The position numbers were made by a program, and so were the translations under genes. Of a stretch of 38,213 bases of DNA, positions 15,689-25,200 are shown one piece after another. Location of the stretch: positions 1 through 38,213 of the forward strand of contig JADHTP010000003.1 of NCBI GenBank assembly GCA_016784945.1. The letters are read 5' to 3'. Source of the stretch: Deltaproteobacteria bacterium. GTDB lineage: Bacteria; Myxococcota_A; UBA9042; DTJE01. Below the pieces are notes generated by a model, which saw only the letters and a list, made by a program, of their open reading frames with translations, had not been told where the DNA came from and did not search any database. How positions within the stretch are numbered: position 1 is the stretch's first letter; every line of letters starts with the position of its first letter.

Positions 15689-17313
15689 TCCGAGTGCGCA
15701 AAATGGCCATGGTCTGGATCCTCGTTCCGGCGCTCCTGGCCGGGGCCTGTTCCGGCGGTGATTCGTCCGATCCGGACGACGCGATCGCGGGCGATTCGGT
15801 GGACGAGGAAACGTCGGTGACCTGTCCCGCCGTGGTCAAACAGTACCTGGAGATCGCGGGTGAACCCATACCGGACAACCCGGTTACCGGGGACGGGACG
15901 CCTTCGGAATTCAACCGGGTCCGATACATCCGCTACCGCGCCGACACCGGTGCCGATACACCCCGCCCCGTGGACGCCATCCTGGTCATGCTGCCCGGGT
16001 TCACCGTGGGAACGGGATATCTCACCTATATGGCGCGAAGCCTGGTCCGGATGTCCTGCGGCCGCATGGAAGTCTGGCTGGCGGAACGGAGGCACCATCT
16101 CCTGGAAGATCCCACGGGCATGATCGCCGCCGAGGCGGCCGGAGATCCCTGGATCGCCAACGGCTACTACTTCGAGGGCCAGGAAGTCGACGGGAAGACC
16201 TTTGCCGGGTTCATCGACGGCAACGGCCCCGACAGCGCCATCATCAGCGAGTGGGGCCTGGACATTGCCATGAAGGACATCCGGAGCGTGATCCGGCAGG
16301 TGCCGGAATCGGCACGGCAGGCCACCGTGTTCCTGGGCGGGCAGTCCCGGGGCGTGGCCTACGTGAGGGCCTATGCCGCCTATGAATTCGAGGACGGGCG
16401 TCTGGGCTGCGAGGACCTGGCCGGCCTGGTCCTGGTGGACGGCGATTCCCAGTACAAGTCGGGGATGAGCGAAGAGACCTACCTGGAGGATCTGCAGGCG
16501 ATCCGTTCCGGCGACAAGGCCCGGTTCGTCACCGTGCCGCCGGTGGGGCCCCCCATCTATACCTTCCTGGAAATCCTGGCCATGGCCTCGTCCGAGGGCT
16601 TCGGCGACCCCGCCGACCCGCAACTGGGACCTGATGGCCGTTTTCCTGAATTCGGTCCCCTGGAGCCCCTGCTGCCCCTGCTGTTCCGCCAGGAGGACAT
16701 CCAGATGACCAACGAGGCCTTCTTCGGGTTCGCCACGGACACCGACTCCGCCGTCATCGACATCCTGCGGGCCGGTCTGGGCGCCATGGACGGACCCGTG
16801 GCGGAAGACACCGTGGGCCTGTACCCCAGCGACCCGGACCACCTGTACACATGGAAGCACTGGGACGAAGTGGATCCCGTGGATTTCTGCGAGATACAGG
16901 ACCTGCTGAAATCCCTCTGGGAGGGGCCCTCCAACGCCACGGATCCCTATTACGCCTCGCGGCTGGACCTGGACTTCTTTGCGGCGGACAAGCTGGAAAC
17001 GGCGGGCGCCTGGCGTGACAAGTACTTCACCTTCCGTAGCTCGGACATGGACGCCCCGGTCTATAACCTGGGCTCCCACATCCTTCATGGCCAACCCGAA
17101 CGAGTGACCGACTACCGCGACCGCATCGCACCGGTCCGCGGACAGGACCTGCCGCGGTCCGAATACGGCTTCGACATCCTGTGGAAGCCCGAATGGGAGC
17201 ACATCGACACGGTGTTCGCCGTGGCCGAAACCAACGACTTTTTCATGGGCCTCGTGGACTGGATGCGACTGCACTCCAAGGGCGAAGTCCAGGTGCCCGT
17301 GAGCGGGGAATAG
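15685..17313 (+). CDS. Lipoprotein, alpha/beta-hydrolase-like
   Basis: Lipobox LVPALLAGACSGG; TVFLGGQSRGVAYVRAYAAY (GxSxG); start overlaps previous stop (ATGA). Confidence 0.7.
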   Translation: MIRVRKMAMVWILVPALLAGACSGGDSSDPDDAIAGDSVDEETSVTCPAVVKQYLEIAGEPIPDNPVTGDGTPSEFNRVRYIRYRADTGADTPRPVDAILVMLPGFTVGTGYLTYMARSLVRMSCGRMEVWLAERRHHLLEDPTGMIAAEAAGDPWIANGYYFEGQEVDGKTFAGFIDGNGPDSAIISEWGLDIAMKDIRSVIRQVPESARQATVFLGGQSRGVAYVRAYAAYEFEDGRLGCEDLAGLVLVDGDSQYKSGMSEETYLEDLQAIRSGDKARFVTVPPVGPPIYTFLEILAMASSEGFGDPADPQLGPDGRFPEFGPLEPLLPLLFRQEDIQMTNEAFFGFATDTDSAVIDILRAGLGAMDGPVAEDTVGLYPSDPDHLYTWKHWDEVDPVDFCEIQDLLKSLWEGPSNATDPYYASRLDLDFFAADKLETAGAWRDKYFTFRSSDMDAPVYNLGSHILHGQPERVTDYRDRIAPVRGQDLPRSEYGFDILWKPEWEHIDTVFAVAETNDFFMGLVDWMRLHSKGEVQVPVSGE

Positions 17314-17328
17314 ACCCGCGCCCCGGAC

Positions 17329-19632
17329 ATGCCGGGGAAGGGACCAATGGAACGGATCACCGGGTGGGTCGTGCGCCTTCGCTGGGTCGTGATCGCGGCC
17401 TTCGTGGGGATCACCGCCTTTTTCGCCGCCCAGATCCCCGACGCCCGGATGGACCCCGAGGTCAAGAACCAGTTGCCCACCGACATGCCGAGCCGGCTGG
17501 ACCTGGACCGGATCGAAGAACTGTTCGGCGGCACCGACATGACCCTGGTCCTCCTGCAGTCCGACGACGTCCTGACCGGCGACACCCTGGGCCGCATTCG
17601 TCGTCTGACGCGGCGATTCGAAAGACTGCGGCCCGTGGACCGGGTCATGAGCCTGTTCACCCTGAAGGACATCCGGGCCGAGGGCGGCGACATGATCGTG
17701 GACCCCGCTGTGAAACGGGTCCCGAAGGACGAGGCGGGCCGCCGGGCCCTGCGTGAGTCCCTCGAACGCAACGAGTTCGTCTACGGAAACGTGGTGTCGA
17801 AAGACTTCACCACGGCCGCCATCATCGTGTTCAAGAAGATGGATGCATCGGACGAGGAACTGTTGTCCCTCGTGGAGAAAGCCATCGAGGAGAACCCCGG
17901 TGACGAGCGGGTGGTGTACGGGGGCATGCCCTTCATCCGGAAGACCATGAGCGAGGACATGCGCCACGACCTGCGGCTGTTCCTGCCGGCGGGCCTCGCC
18001 ATCATGCTGGTGTTCCTGTTCCTGTCGTTCCGCCAGCTGAGGGGGGTCCTGCTGCCTTTCCTGGTGGTGTGCATGGCCATCGTGGTGGGGCTGGGTCTGA
18101 TACCCCTCCTGGGTTGGAAGATCCAGATGGTCACCATCATTCTGCCCGTCATCCTCATTGCCGTGGCCAACGACTACGGGATCCACCTCATGGCGGCCTA
18201 CCAGGAAAACAACCAGCCGGGCAGGGGCCTGGATCGCAAGGGTCTGGCGCTGGTGGTGGGTTCGACCCTGGGCAAGCCCATCGTCGCCACGGGCGTCACC
18301 ACCATGGCGGGCCTGTTGTGCCTGATGGCCCACGAAGTGGTACCGGCCGAGAGGTTGGGCATCCTGTCGTCGGCCGGCATTGCCTTCGCGCTGCTGGCCA
18401 GCCTGGCCTTCGTGCCGGCGGTACTGTCCCTGTTGCCAGTGGCCGCGCCGGTGACCACTGCGGCCAGCGGCGAAGCCGGCGCATCGGGCCTGGAGAAACT
18501 GCTGATCTGGAATGCCCGCCTGGTGACGCGACACCCGGGCGCGGTGACCGGGGTGTCGGCGGTGCTCCTGGCCGTCTTCGCGGTGGGGATCTTCTGGTTG
18601 CGGGTGGACACGAACCCGGTGAACTACTACACGGCCGATTCCCCGGTGGTGGAGTCCGCCGACCTGGTGAACCGTCACCTGGGCGGCGTGAACAGCGTGT
18701 CCGTGGTGGCACAGGGGGACATCAAGGATCCGGCCGTCATGGCGCGGATCGACGACCTGGAACGGTCGTTCGGCAGATTGCCCATCGTGGGCCACACTAG
18801 TTCCCTGGCGCGGACCCTGCGCAAGATGAACCGGGTCATGAACGGGGACGACCCGGCCTTCGATAAGGTGCCCGACTCCCGCAAGGCCATTGCGCAGTAC
18901 CTCCTGCTGTACTCCATGAGCGGGGACCCCGAGGACTTCGAGCGGCTGGTGGACTTTCCCTACGAGCACGCCCTGGTCACGGCCCGGATCAAGACGGCCA
19001 GCAGCCGGGACTTCGCCGACGTGGCGCAATTCGCCCGGGACGCCGCAAACCGGGATGACAGCGGCACCTTCACGAGGGTGAGCGGGTTCGCCGTGGTCTA
19101 TGCGGACCTGGTGGACGCGGTCATCGACGGCCAGTTGCTGAGCCTGGCCCTGTCCGTGCTCCTGGTGGCTCTCATGGTCTCCCTCCTGTTGCGGTCCCCC
19201 ACGGCGGGGCTGTTGACCCTGGTTCCGCTGGGCCTGGCCGCGGCATCACTGTTCGGACTGATGGGTCTGCTGGGCATCGAGCTCAACCTGATCACGGCCA
19301 TGCTGTCGTCCATCATGATCGGGGTGGGCGTGGACTACACCATCCACTTCCTGTGGCGCTATCGCGAAGAAAGGCGTGGTGGGTCCGACCCCGTCACGGC
19401 CATGGTGACCACCCTGACCACCACCGGCCGAGGCATCGTGTTCAACGCCCTGTCGGTCATCGTGGGATTCACGGTGACCTTCGGTTCGTCCTTCCTGCCG
19501 GTCCGCTATTCGGGGTTCCTGATCGTGGTGTCCATCGGCATGTGCCTGCTGGGCGCCCTGCAATTGCTGCCTGCTGTGGCCCTGTTGACCCGGCCCCGTT
19601 TCCTGGAACCGCCCGCCCCGCCTAGACAATGA
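17329..19632 (+). CDS. RND superfamily (MMPL/HpnN-like) exporter
   Basis: Two TM-rich halves; VANDYGIHLMAAYQE and GVGVDYTIHFLWRYREER motifs. Confidence 0.9.
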   Translation: MPGKGPMERITGWVVRLRWVVIAAFVGITAFFAAQIPDARMDPEVKNQLPTDMPSRLDLDRIEELFGGTDMTLVLLQSDDVLTGDTLGRIRRLTRRFERLRPVDRVMSLFTLKDIRAEGGDMIVDPAVKRVPKDEAGRRALRESLERNEFVYGNVVSKDFTTAAIIVFKKMDASDEELLSLVEKAIEENPGDERVVYGGMPFIRKTMSEDMRHDLRLFLPAGLAIMLVFLFLSFRQLRGVLLPFLVVCMAIVVGLGLIPLLGWKIQMVTIILPVILIAVANDYGIHLMAAYQENNQPGRGLDRKGLALVVGSTLGKPIVATGVTTMAGLLCLMAHEVVPAERLGILSSAGIAFALLASLAFVPAVLSLLPVAAPVTTAASGEAGASGLEKLLIWNARLVTRHPGAVTGVSAVLLAVFAVGIFWLRVDTNPVNYYTADSPVVESADLVNRHLGGVNSVSVVAQGDIKDPAVMARIDDLERSFGRLPIVGHTSSLARTLRKMNRVMNGDDPAFDKVPDSRKAIAQYLLLYSMSGDPEDFERLVDFPYEHALVTARIKTASSRDFADVAQFARDAANRDDSGTFTRVSGFAVVYADLVDAVIDGQLLSLALSVLLVALMVSLLLRSPTAGLLTLVPLGLAAASLFGLMGLLGIELNLITAMLSSIMIGVGVDYTIHFLWRYREERRGGSDPVTAMVTTLTTTGRGIVFNALSVIVGFTVTFGSSFLPVRYSGFLIVVSIGMCLLGALQLLPAVALLTRPRFLEPPAPPRQ

Positions 19633-20185
19633 CATCGAACAGGAAGGCCGCGGCCAGGACCGGGGGGAGCAGTCCGAGCAGGGTCCCCAGCAGGTAATCC
19701 CGAAAGCGTACGTCCGACAGGGCCAGGGCGTAGGTCACGGGCGGGGCCAGCAGAGTGATCAGGCGCAAAAGCGCCACCGACGCCACGGGTCGGGCGTCGA
19801 GGCGGGCCAGCATCCGTTTCACCAGGGGCCACTCGATGTGCCTTGCCGCCCGTCCGCCGATGGCCCGGAAGAACCAGAATCCCGCCGTCAGGGCGACCAG
19901 GGCCCCTCCGAAGGCCAGGATGAAGCCCGTCACGGGCCCCCACAGCAGGAAGGCGGTGGCCACGAATATCAGGCCCGGCACCTGGACGAACTGACTGGCG
20001 CAGAAAAGGGCCAGGTAGACTACGTAACCCCAGGCTCCCGCGGCCTCCACCCGGGCCCGCACGCCGTCGGCGTTAGCCTCGTCCAGGAACCCGCCCATGC
20101 GGGCCGCCACGAAGACCACCCCCACCACGCCCAGGGCGATGAAGGGGCGGAGTTTCTCCACACGTGCTCTGGTCCTGTCTTCCAA
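19622..20185 (-). CDS. TVP38/TMEM64 (VTT-domain) membrane protein
   Basis: FVQVPGLIFVATAFLLWGPVTGFILAFGGALVALTAGFWFFRAIGG; 11-bp convergent overlap with RND gene. Confidence 0.82.
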   Translation of the reverse strand: MEDRTRARVEKLRPFIALGVVGVVFVAARMGGFLDEANADGVRARVEAAGAWGYVVYLALFCASQFVQVPGLIFVATAFLLWGPVTGFILAFGGALVALTAGFWFFRAIGGRAARHIEWPLVKRMLARLDARPVASVALLRLITLLAPPVTYALALSDVRFRDYLLGTLLGLLPPVLAAAFLFDVIV

Positions 20186-20192
20186 AGGCCGG

Positions 20193-21812
20193 CTACTCCC
20201 CCCACCTCGACGGGTCTTTCACCGCTTCACAGTCCACAAAGCCGATGCCCGCCGGGTTCTTGAAGGGGGACCAGCAGTATTCCAGGAGGTGGGCCATGTC
20301 CTCGATGCGGATCAGGTGGGACTCGTGTTTCGGGTACATGCCGCCGTCGCGGAAGTTGTACACCCCGTCGGGGACCGAGTCGTCCCACAGGTCCCAGCGG
20401 GGAAAGTCGGAATAGGCTTCCACGGTGGCCAGGTGCACGGTCTGGATGTGCCGGGCCTCCTCCGCGGTCAGCGGATAGCCCAGGCTGGCTGCCATCAGGA
20501 GGAGCCGCGACATGTCCCTTTCCCAGTTGTCGCTGGACCGACCGGGTTCCTTGGATGCCGGGTCCCGATAGCGCTCGATCCGGGTGATCAGCCCCTCCAC
20601 CAGGGCCTTTGCAACCACCGGGTGGCCCGTGGTCAGCGCCAGGGCCACGGCGGCCATGTGGAACTGGTCGATGATGTCGTAGTTGAAGTAGTTGCCCGCA
20701 CCGGCAATGGCGTCGTAGGGGCTGCCCTGGCCGGACCCGCACTCCTGGTCCCGGGTGTCGCCGTATCCCAGCAGGGCCGTGGCAAGGCGAGGGTCGCACT
20801 CGGCGTCGGGAATGAAATCGATGTAGTTGACGAAGCTGTCCAGGTCCTGGTCATCCACGTGGACGGGCTTTCCGTCGGCGTCCTTGGTCCGGATCAGCCA
20901 CCCGTGGTCCACGATGTCCCGGGCGAAGAGCACCAGCAGGTCCAGCGCCTCCCGGGCCGACGCCTTGATGCCTTCATCGGGCGCCAGTTCGATCACGTAG
21001 GGCAGCCAGGCCGCCACCCGGTAGAAGTAGGGCACATCGTCCTTGGACCGCTTGTTCGTGACCCAGATGTCCCCCCAGGTGGGGTTGTTCTCATAGCGGA
21101 ACCGATCCGCGTTCCAACCCTCGTAGGGGAAGTACCACTCGGTGTAGTCCACGGCCTTCTTCTTGCCGCTGGGCAGCGTGAATGCGTGATTCAGGGTGAT
21201 GATGTTCCGCGACATCAGGTGCTCGATGGTGTCCTTGTCGTCGTAGACCATCCCCTTCATGGTGGCTGTGATGGACTTGGTGAACTGGTCCACCACCAGT
21301 CCCATGGCAGGGTCCCCTGTCGTGAGGTAGCCGCCGATGGCCTGTCCCAGCAGCAGCATGGTGGGTTCGGCATTGTTGTGGCTGCCCCCGTCGGCGGCGC
21401 TGTTGGTGAAGGTGACCGTGTCCCCCACCTTCACGGCCTTCACATCGTGCCACCAGATCAGGTAGTCGGGCTTGCCCGTGGAGGCGTCGTTTCCGTGGGT
21501 CGTCTCGTAGAGCCAGGTGAAGAGGTCCACCTGTTTCCAGAACCCGGTCATGGCCCGGGTGAAGTCCGCGATCTCGGCCGTCGACAGGGGATCTCCCGGG
21601 TCCTGCCGCGAGAGTTCGAAGGGCAGTGACAGAGGCAATCCTTCGGGCGTGGTCCGGGGCACCTCCGGCGTGGTCACGTCCTCGCCGGGGGCCGGGATGT
21701 CGTCGGCCCCGTCCATCATCGCGTCCGCGGGGTCAACCGCGTCGCTGTCGGATCCACAGGCCAGGGCCAGCAGGGTGATCGCCGTGACGGCACATCGCGT
21801 CGAATACTTCAT
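20193..21812 (-). CDS. Lipoprotein of unknown function
   Basis: MKYSTRCAVTAITLLALACGSDSD lipobox; no catalytic motif recognised. Confidence 0.7.
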   Translation of the reverse strand: MKYSTRCAVTAITLLALACGSDSDAVDPADAMMDGADDIPAPGEDVTTPEVPRTTPEGLPLSLPFELSRQDPGDPLSTAEIADFTRAMTGFWKQVDLFTWLYETTHGNDASTGKPDYLIWWHDVKAVKVGDTVTFTNSAADGGSHNNAEPTMLLLGQAIGGYLTTGDPAMGLVVDQFTKSITATMKGMVYDDKDTIEHLMSRNIITLNHAFTLPSGKKKAVDYTEWYFPYEGWNADRFRYENNPTWGDIWVTNKRSKDDVPYFYRVAAWLPYVIELAPDEGIKASAREALDLLVLFARDIVDHGWLIRTKDADGKPVHVDDQDLDSFVNYIDFIPDAECDPRLATALLGYGDTRDQECGSGQGSPYDAIAGAGNYFNYDIIDQFHMAAVALALTTGHPVVAKALVEGLITRIERYRDPASKEPGRSSDNWERDMSRLLLMAASLGYPLTAEEARHIQTVHLATVEAYSDFPRWDLWDDSVPDGVYNFRDGGMYPKHESHLIRIEDMAHLLEYCWSPFKNPAGIGFVDCEAVKDPSRWGE

Positions 21813-21831
21813 GGTCGTCCTTTTGTCGAAA

Positions 21832-22125
21832 CTAGAGGTAGTTCCAGGCGCACTTCCCGTCCACGCAGGCGAAGCCGTCCGCGGCGGGGCAGTCGTCGGC
21901 ACCGCTGCACTGGGCCACCTGGGCCAGCAGCGACTGCCAGGTTTCGAACCACTGGGCGCAGGTGCAGGTCACGCAACCCTCCACCGGGTCCCATCCCTGG
22001 CCCGCGCCGCACTCGCACTGGGAGATGCACACACCCGGGCAGATGGTCTGGACGGGCTTGCCGCAGGTCCAGGGGCCGCACCCCGACCCACAGTCGTTCC
22101 ACTGGCCCCGGGGAGGCGTTCTTCC
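21832..22125 (-). pseudogene. C-terminal remnant of a Cys-rich secreted protein
   Basis: WNDCGSGCGPWTCGKPVQTICPGVCISQCECGAGQGWDPVEGCVTCTCAQWFETWQSLLAQVAQC...CAWNYL; no signal peptide upstream. Confidence 0.55.
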
Positions 22126-22212
22126 CACTGCACGAAAAGAATAGGTGTTTTGCGTCGCCAAGACAATTGAGACCGACGGTCTGGCCGGCGTGGCCCAGGA
22201 CACCATCGAAAT

Positions 22213-25200
22213 CTAGTCTTGCCAGTCCCTTTCCACCTTCAGGCGGTGACCGGCGCTGTAGGCGTTGAATTCCGGAGCATACATGGGCTGGGCCGTGGCC
22301 GGGCTGACCTTGAAGGAACCGGCGTGAGCGGCGCGCACGCGGTACTTGAAGGTGTGTTCGCCCTGGGGCAGCCACTCGAAGAAGAAGTTCTGGCCACTGT
22401 CGCGGACCTCTTCGTAGTAGTACAGGCCCAGGTCCCACCGGTGCCGTGAGATCTGGCTGACCGGTTCGAATCCCGCGCCCCGGGGATCCCGCAGGTGGAC
22501 GTATTCCATGGGGTGCTTCGCTCGCAGGGACACCTGCACCTCCACTTCGTCGCCGGGTTGCAGGCTCGCCCCGTCCTCCAGAGGTTCCAGCGTGATGGTC
22601 TTGCCGGTCTTGACCCGCTTGAAGAAGGTGCGGGTCACGGCCAGGAAGTCACCCCGGGCCTCCTCGGGCAGCTTTTCCGTGCTGAAGTGCCAGGTGGCCG
22701 ATGCGAACAGGTGTCCCCTGGTGGCCTTTTCCACGGTGACGGTGTGGTGCTTCGCCCCGTTCACCTCATCGCCGGGAATCACGATCTGGTTCTTCTTCCC
22801 TGTGTATTCGTCGGGTTCGAACGCGAAGTGGGTGACCCGGTCGCCCACGGTCACGTCCACCGCCTCGCGCACGGCCAGTTGTTCCGTGGCCTGCAGGTAG
22901 TGGGCGAGGCTGTACACCACCTCGGCCGTGGCCTTCGTGGACTTCCAGTGGTTCAGTTTCTTGTTCAGGAAGATCCACAGGACCAGGCCGTCCAGCCTGG
23001 CGTTCTTCGGGTCCAGTTCCATGAGGGTGCGGATGGCGAAGGCGTGGGTTTCGATGGTGTCGTTGTACCACAGCCATCCCCGGTCCTCTGGGGCCCAGAA
23101 GGTGCCCTGGTCCTTTTTCGTCTTCGCCGAATCCATCACGCTTTCCCACACCAGGAGGGCGTCCTTCTTCCGGTCCATGCGCGCCAGCGTGAGGGACAGG
23201 TAGCCCTTCAGGTAGGGCGCGTGGTCCTTCCAGTGGCGAAAGCTGAAGTCCAGCATGGTCTGGCGTTCCGCAGCGGTGAACACGCCGCCGGTCCAGGAAT
23301 CGTCGGGGTAGGCGCTGATCACGTAGTTCAGGAAGGCGATGAACTCCCAGCAGCAGTCGTGGGTCATCATGTTCTTCACCAGCTCGTTCACGTAGTGCCG
23401 GTGCATGTAGGCCCAGGCCTTCCGGATCATCTGCTTCGGCACGTCCACCTGGAACTCCAGGCCCTTGGAGAAGCCGTGGAGGATGTACAGGGTCATCCAG
23501 GGGGAGGGCCGGCCACCCGGGAACCACGGGAAGGCGCCGCTGGACGTCTGGGCCTTCTTCAATTTGGCCAGCGCCCCGTTGCGCTGGGCCTTGGCGATGC
23601 GCGGGTCCAGCACGTTCAGCAGGTCGCCCGGGTCCTCGGGGCCGCCCTTGGCCTGCTGCAGCCAGGGGATCTCCTCCAGGGCCATCTTGCGGTTGGGATC
23701 GGCCGCGTCCCAGGTCTCCAGCCGGGTCTCGCGCTGCGAAAGCTTCTTTCCCATGCGCTTGAGCGCCGGGTACTGATCATAGAAGGATGACACGATCCCC
23801 GTGGACAGGAACCGGTTCAGGGTCTGCTCCGTGCATTCGTAGGGATAGTTCACCAAGTAGGGCAGGGCCGACAGGACCTGGTAGAACATCTGGGCGTCCA
23901 CCGTCACCACCAGTTGGTCGTGGATCAGGCTGGGGTCGTCGCTCCTCTTCATGTCATCGAAGGTCATCACGCGTTTTTCGCGGTCCTTCAGGGTCACGAA
24001 CCGCGACTGGGCCAGGTGGAACCGTCCGGGCAGCACCGGGATGGGACGCAGTTCGCCGTCGCTGAAGTCACCGGACATGGCGGAGATCCGGAAGGCCACC
24101 GTGCCCACGCGGTTGGGGGCCTTCACCGGGAACGTCAGGCTGGTCCCACCGCCGGCCTTCACCGTGAAAGGCCTGTCCGTCACGTCGGCGGCCCTGAGGC
24201 CGAATTCCCCCAGCAGGCTCTTTTCGGTGTCGGGATCGATGATGTCAAAGGTCAGGCGGCCCGCCATCTCCGCGTCGGAGGCGTTGTTGACCACCACCTT
24301 CAGCAGGGCGTCGTCCCCCTCCCGCAGGAAACGCGGCAGGTAGGGCCGCACCATGAGGTCCTTGACCGTTCTGGCCTCCTTCTTCACCAGCCCCGATTTC
24401 AGGTCCTCGGTGACCGCGTGGACCCAGATGTTCCAGGAGGTGACCGAATCGGGCACGGTGAACTCGATGGAAGCGGAGCCGTCGGGCCCCGTGACCAGGT
24501 GGGGCTCGAAGAAGGCGGTCTCCGAAAAGTCGCTGCGCATCTGGACCGCGGGCGGTTGCGGGCCGCCCATTTGACCGTCCACGTCATCCCCGTGACCCGA
24601 TGCCTTGGTCTTGTCCGCGAACCGTCCGTCAGCCTTTGTTTCGCCGGCCATCAGGTTGCCGGAGACCTCGGCCTCCTCGGCCACGGACATGTCCATGGAC
24701 ATGGTCTGCCGGGACACTTCCGGTGCGGCGGCCGCGGGCATGGACCTGGCGTGGAACATGCCTCGCCCGGATCCCCCGCCCCCGCGATATCGCCGCCTTC
24801 CCGGACCACCGATGCCGTATCCGCCAAAGAACACCAACTGGTCCTCCTGGAGGTGCGGGTAGGAGGGGAGCGGTGCGAACCCGTTGCTTTGAACCCAGAT
24901 CAGGCGGGCCTGGCCCAGGCTTGACCGCGCCTGCACGGCGCCGGTACGGGCGGGAAAGATCGACTGGGGTGACGCCGGGGAGTGGGCCGCAAAGAGGTCC
25001 AGGGAACGGTCGTACATGTAGGCCAGCACCTCGGCCGCCGATACCGCCGTGTCCCGGCCGGCCGGTCCGGTCACCTTCACGGTCCATTTTTCCTTTGAGC
25101 CGGGCTTCAGAAGGTCGCGGAAGGTGGAGAAGGCGACCTTCAGTTCCTTGTTGTCCCAGGGTACGAAGACCGATTGGGTGAAGCTCATGGTCTGGTGGTC

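Noticed and set aside
15088-19029. 1313-aa minus-strand ORF antisense to the acyltransferase/lipoprotein/RND operon
   Set aside because: Translation is His/Gly/Gln/Val-rich with no domain logic; it runs across four well-supported plus-strand genes and is the expected shadow ORF of high-GC3 coding DNA.
20097-21629. 510-aa plus-strand ORF opposite the 20193-21812 lipoprotein
   Set aside because: No signal peptide or motif; the opposite strand has a clean lipobox and normal composition.
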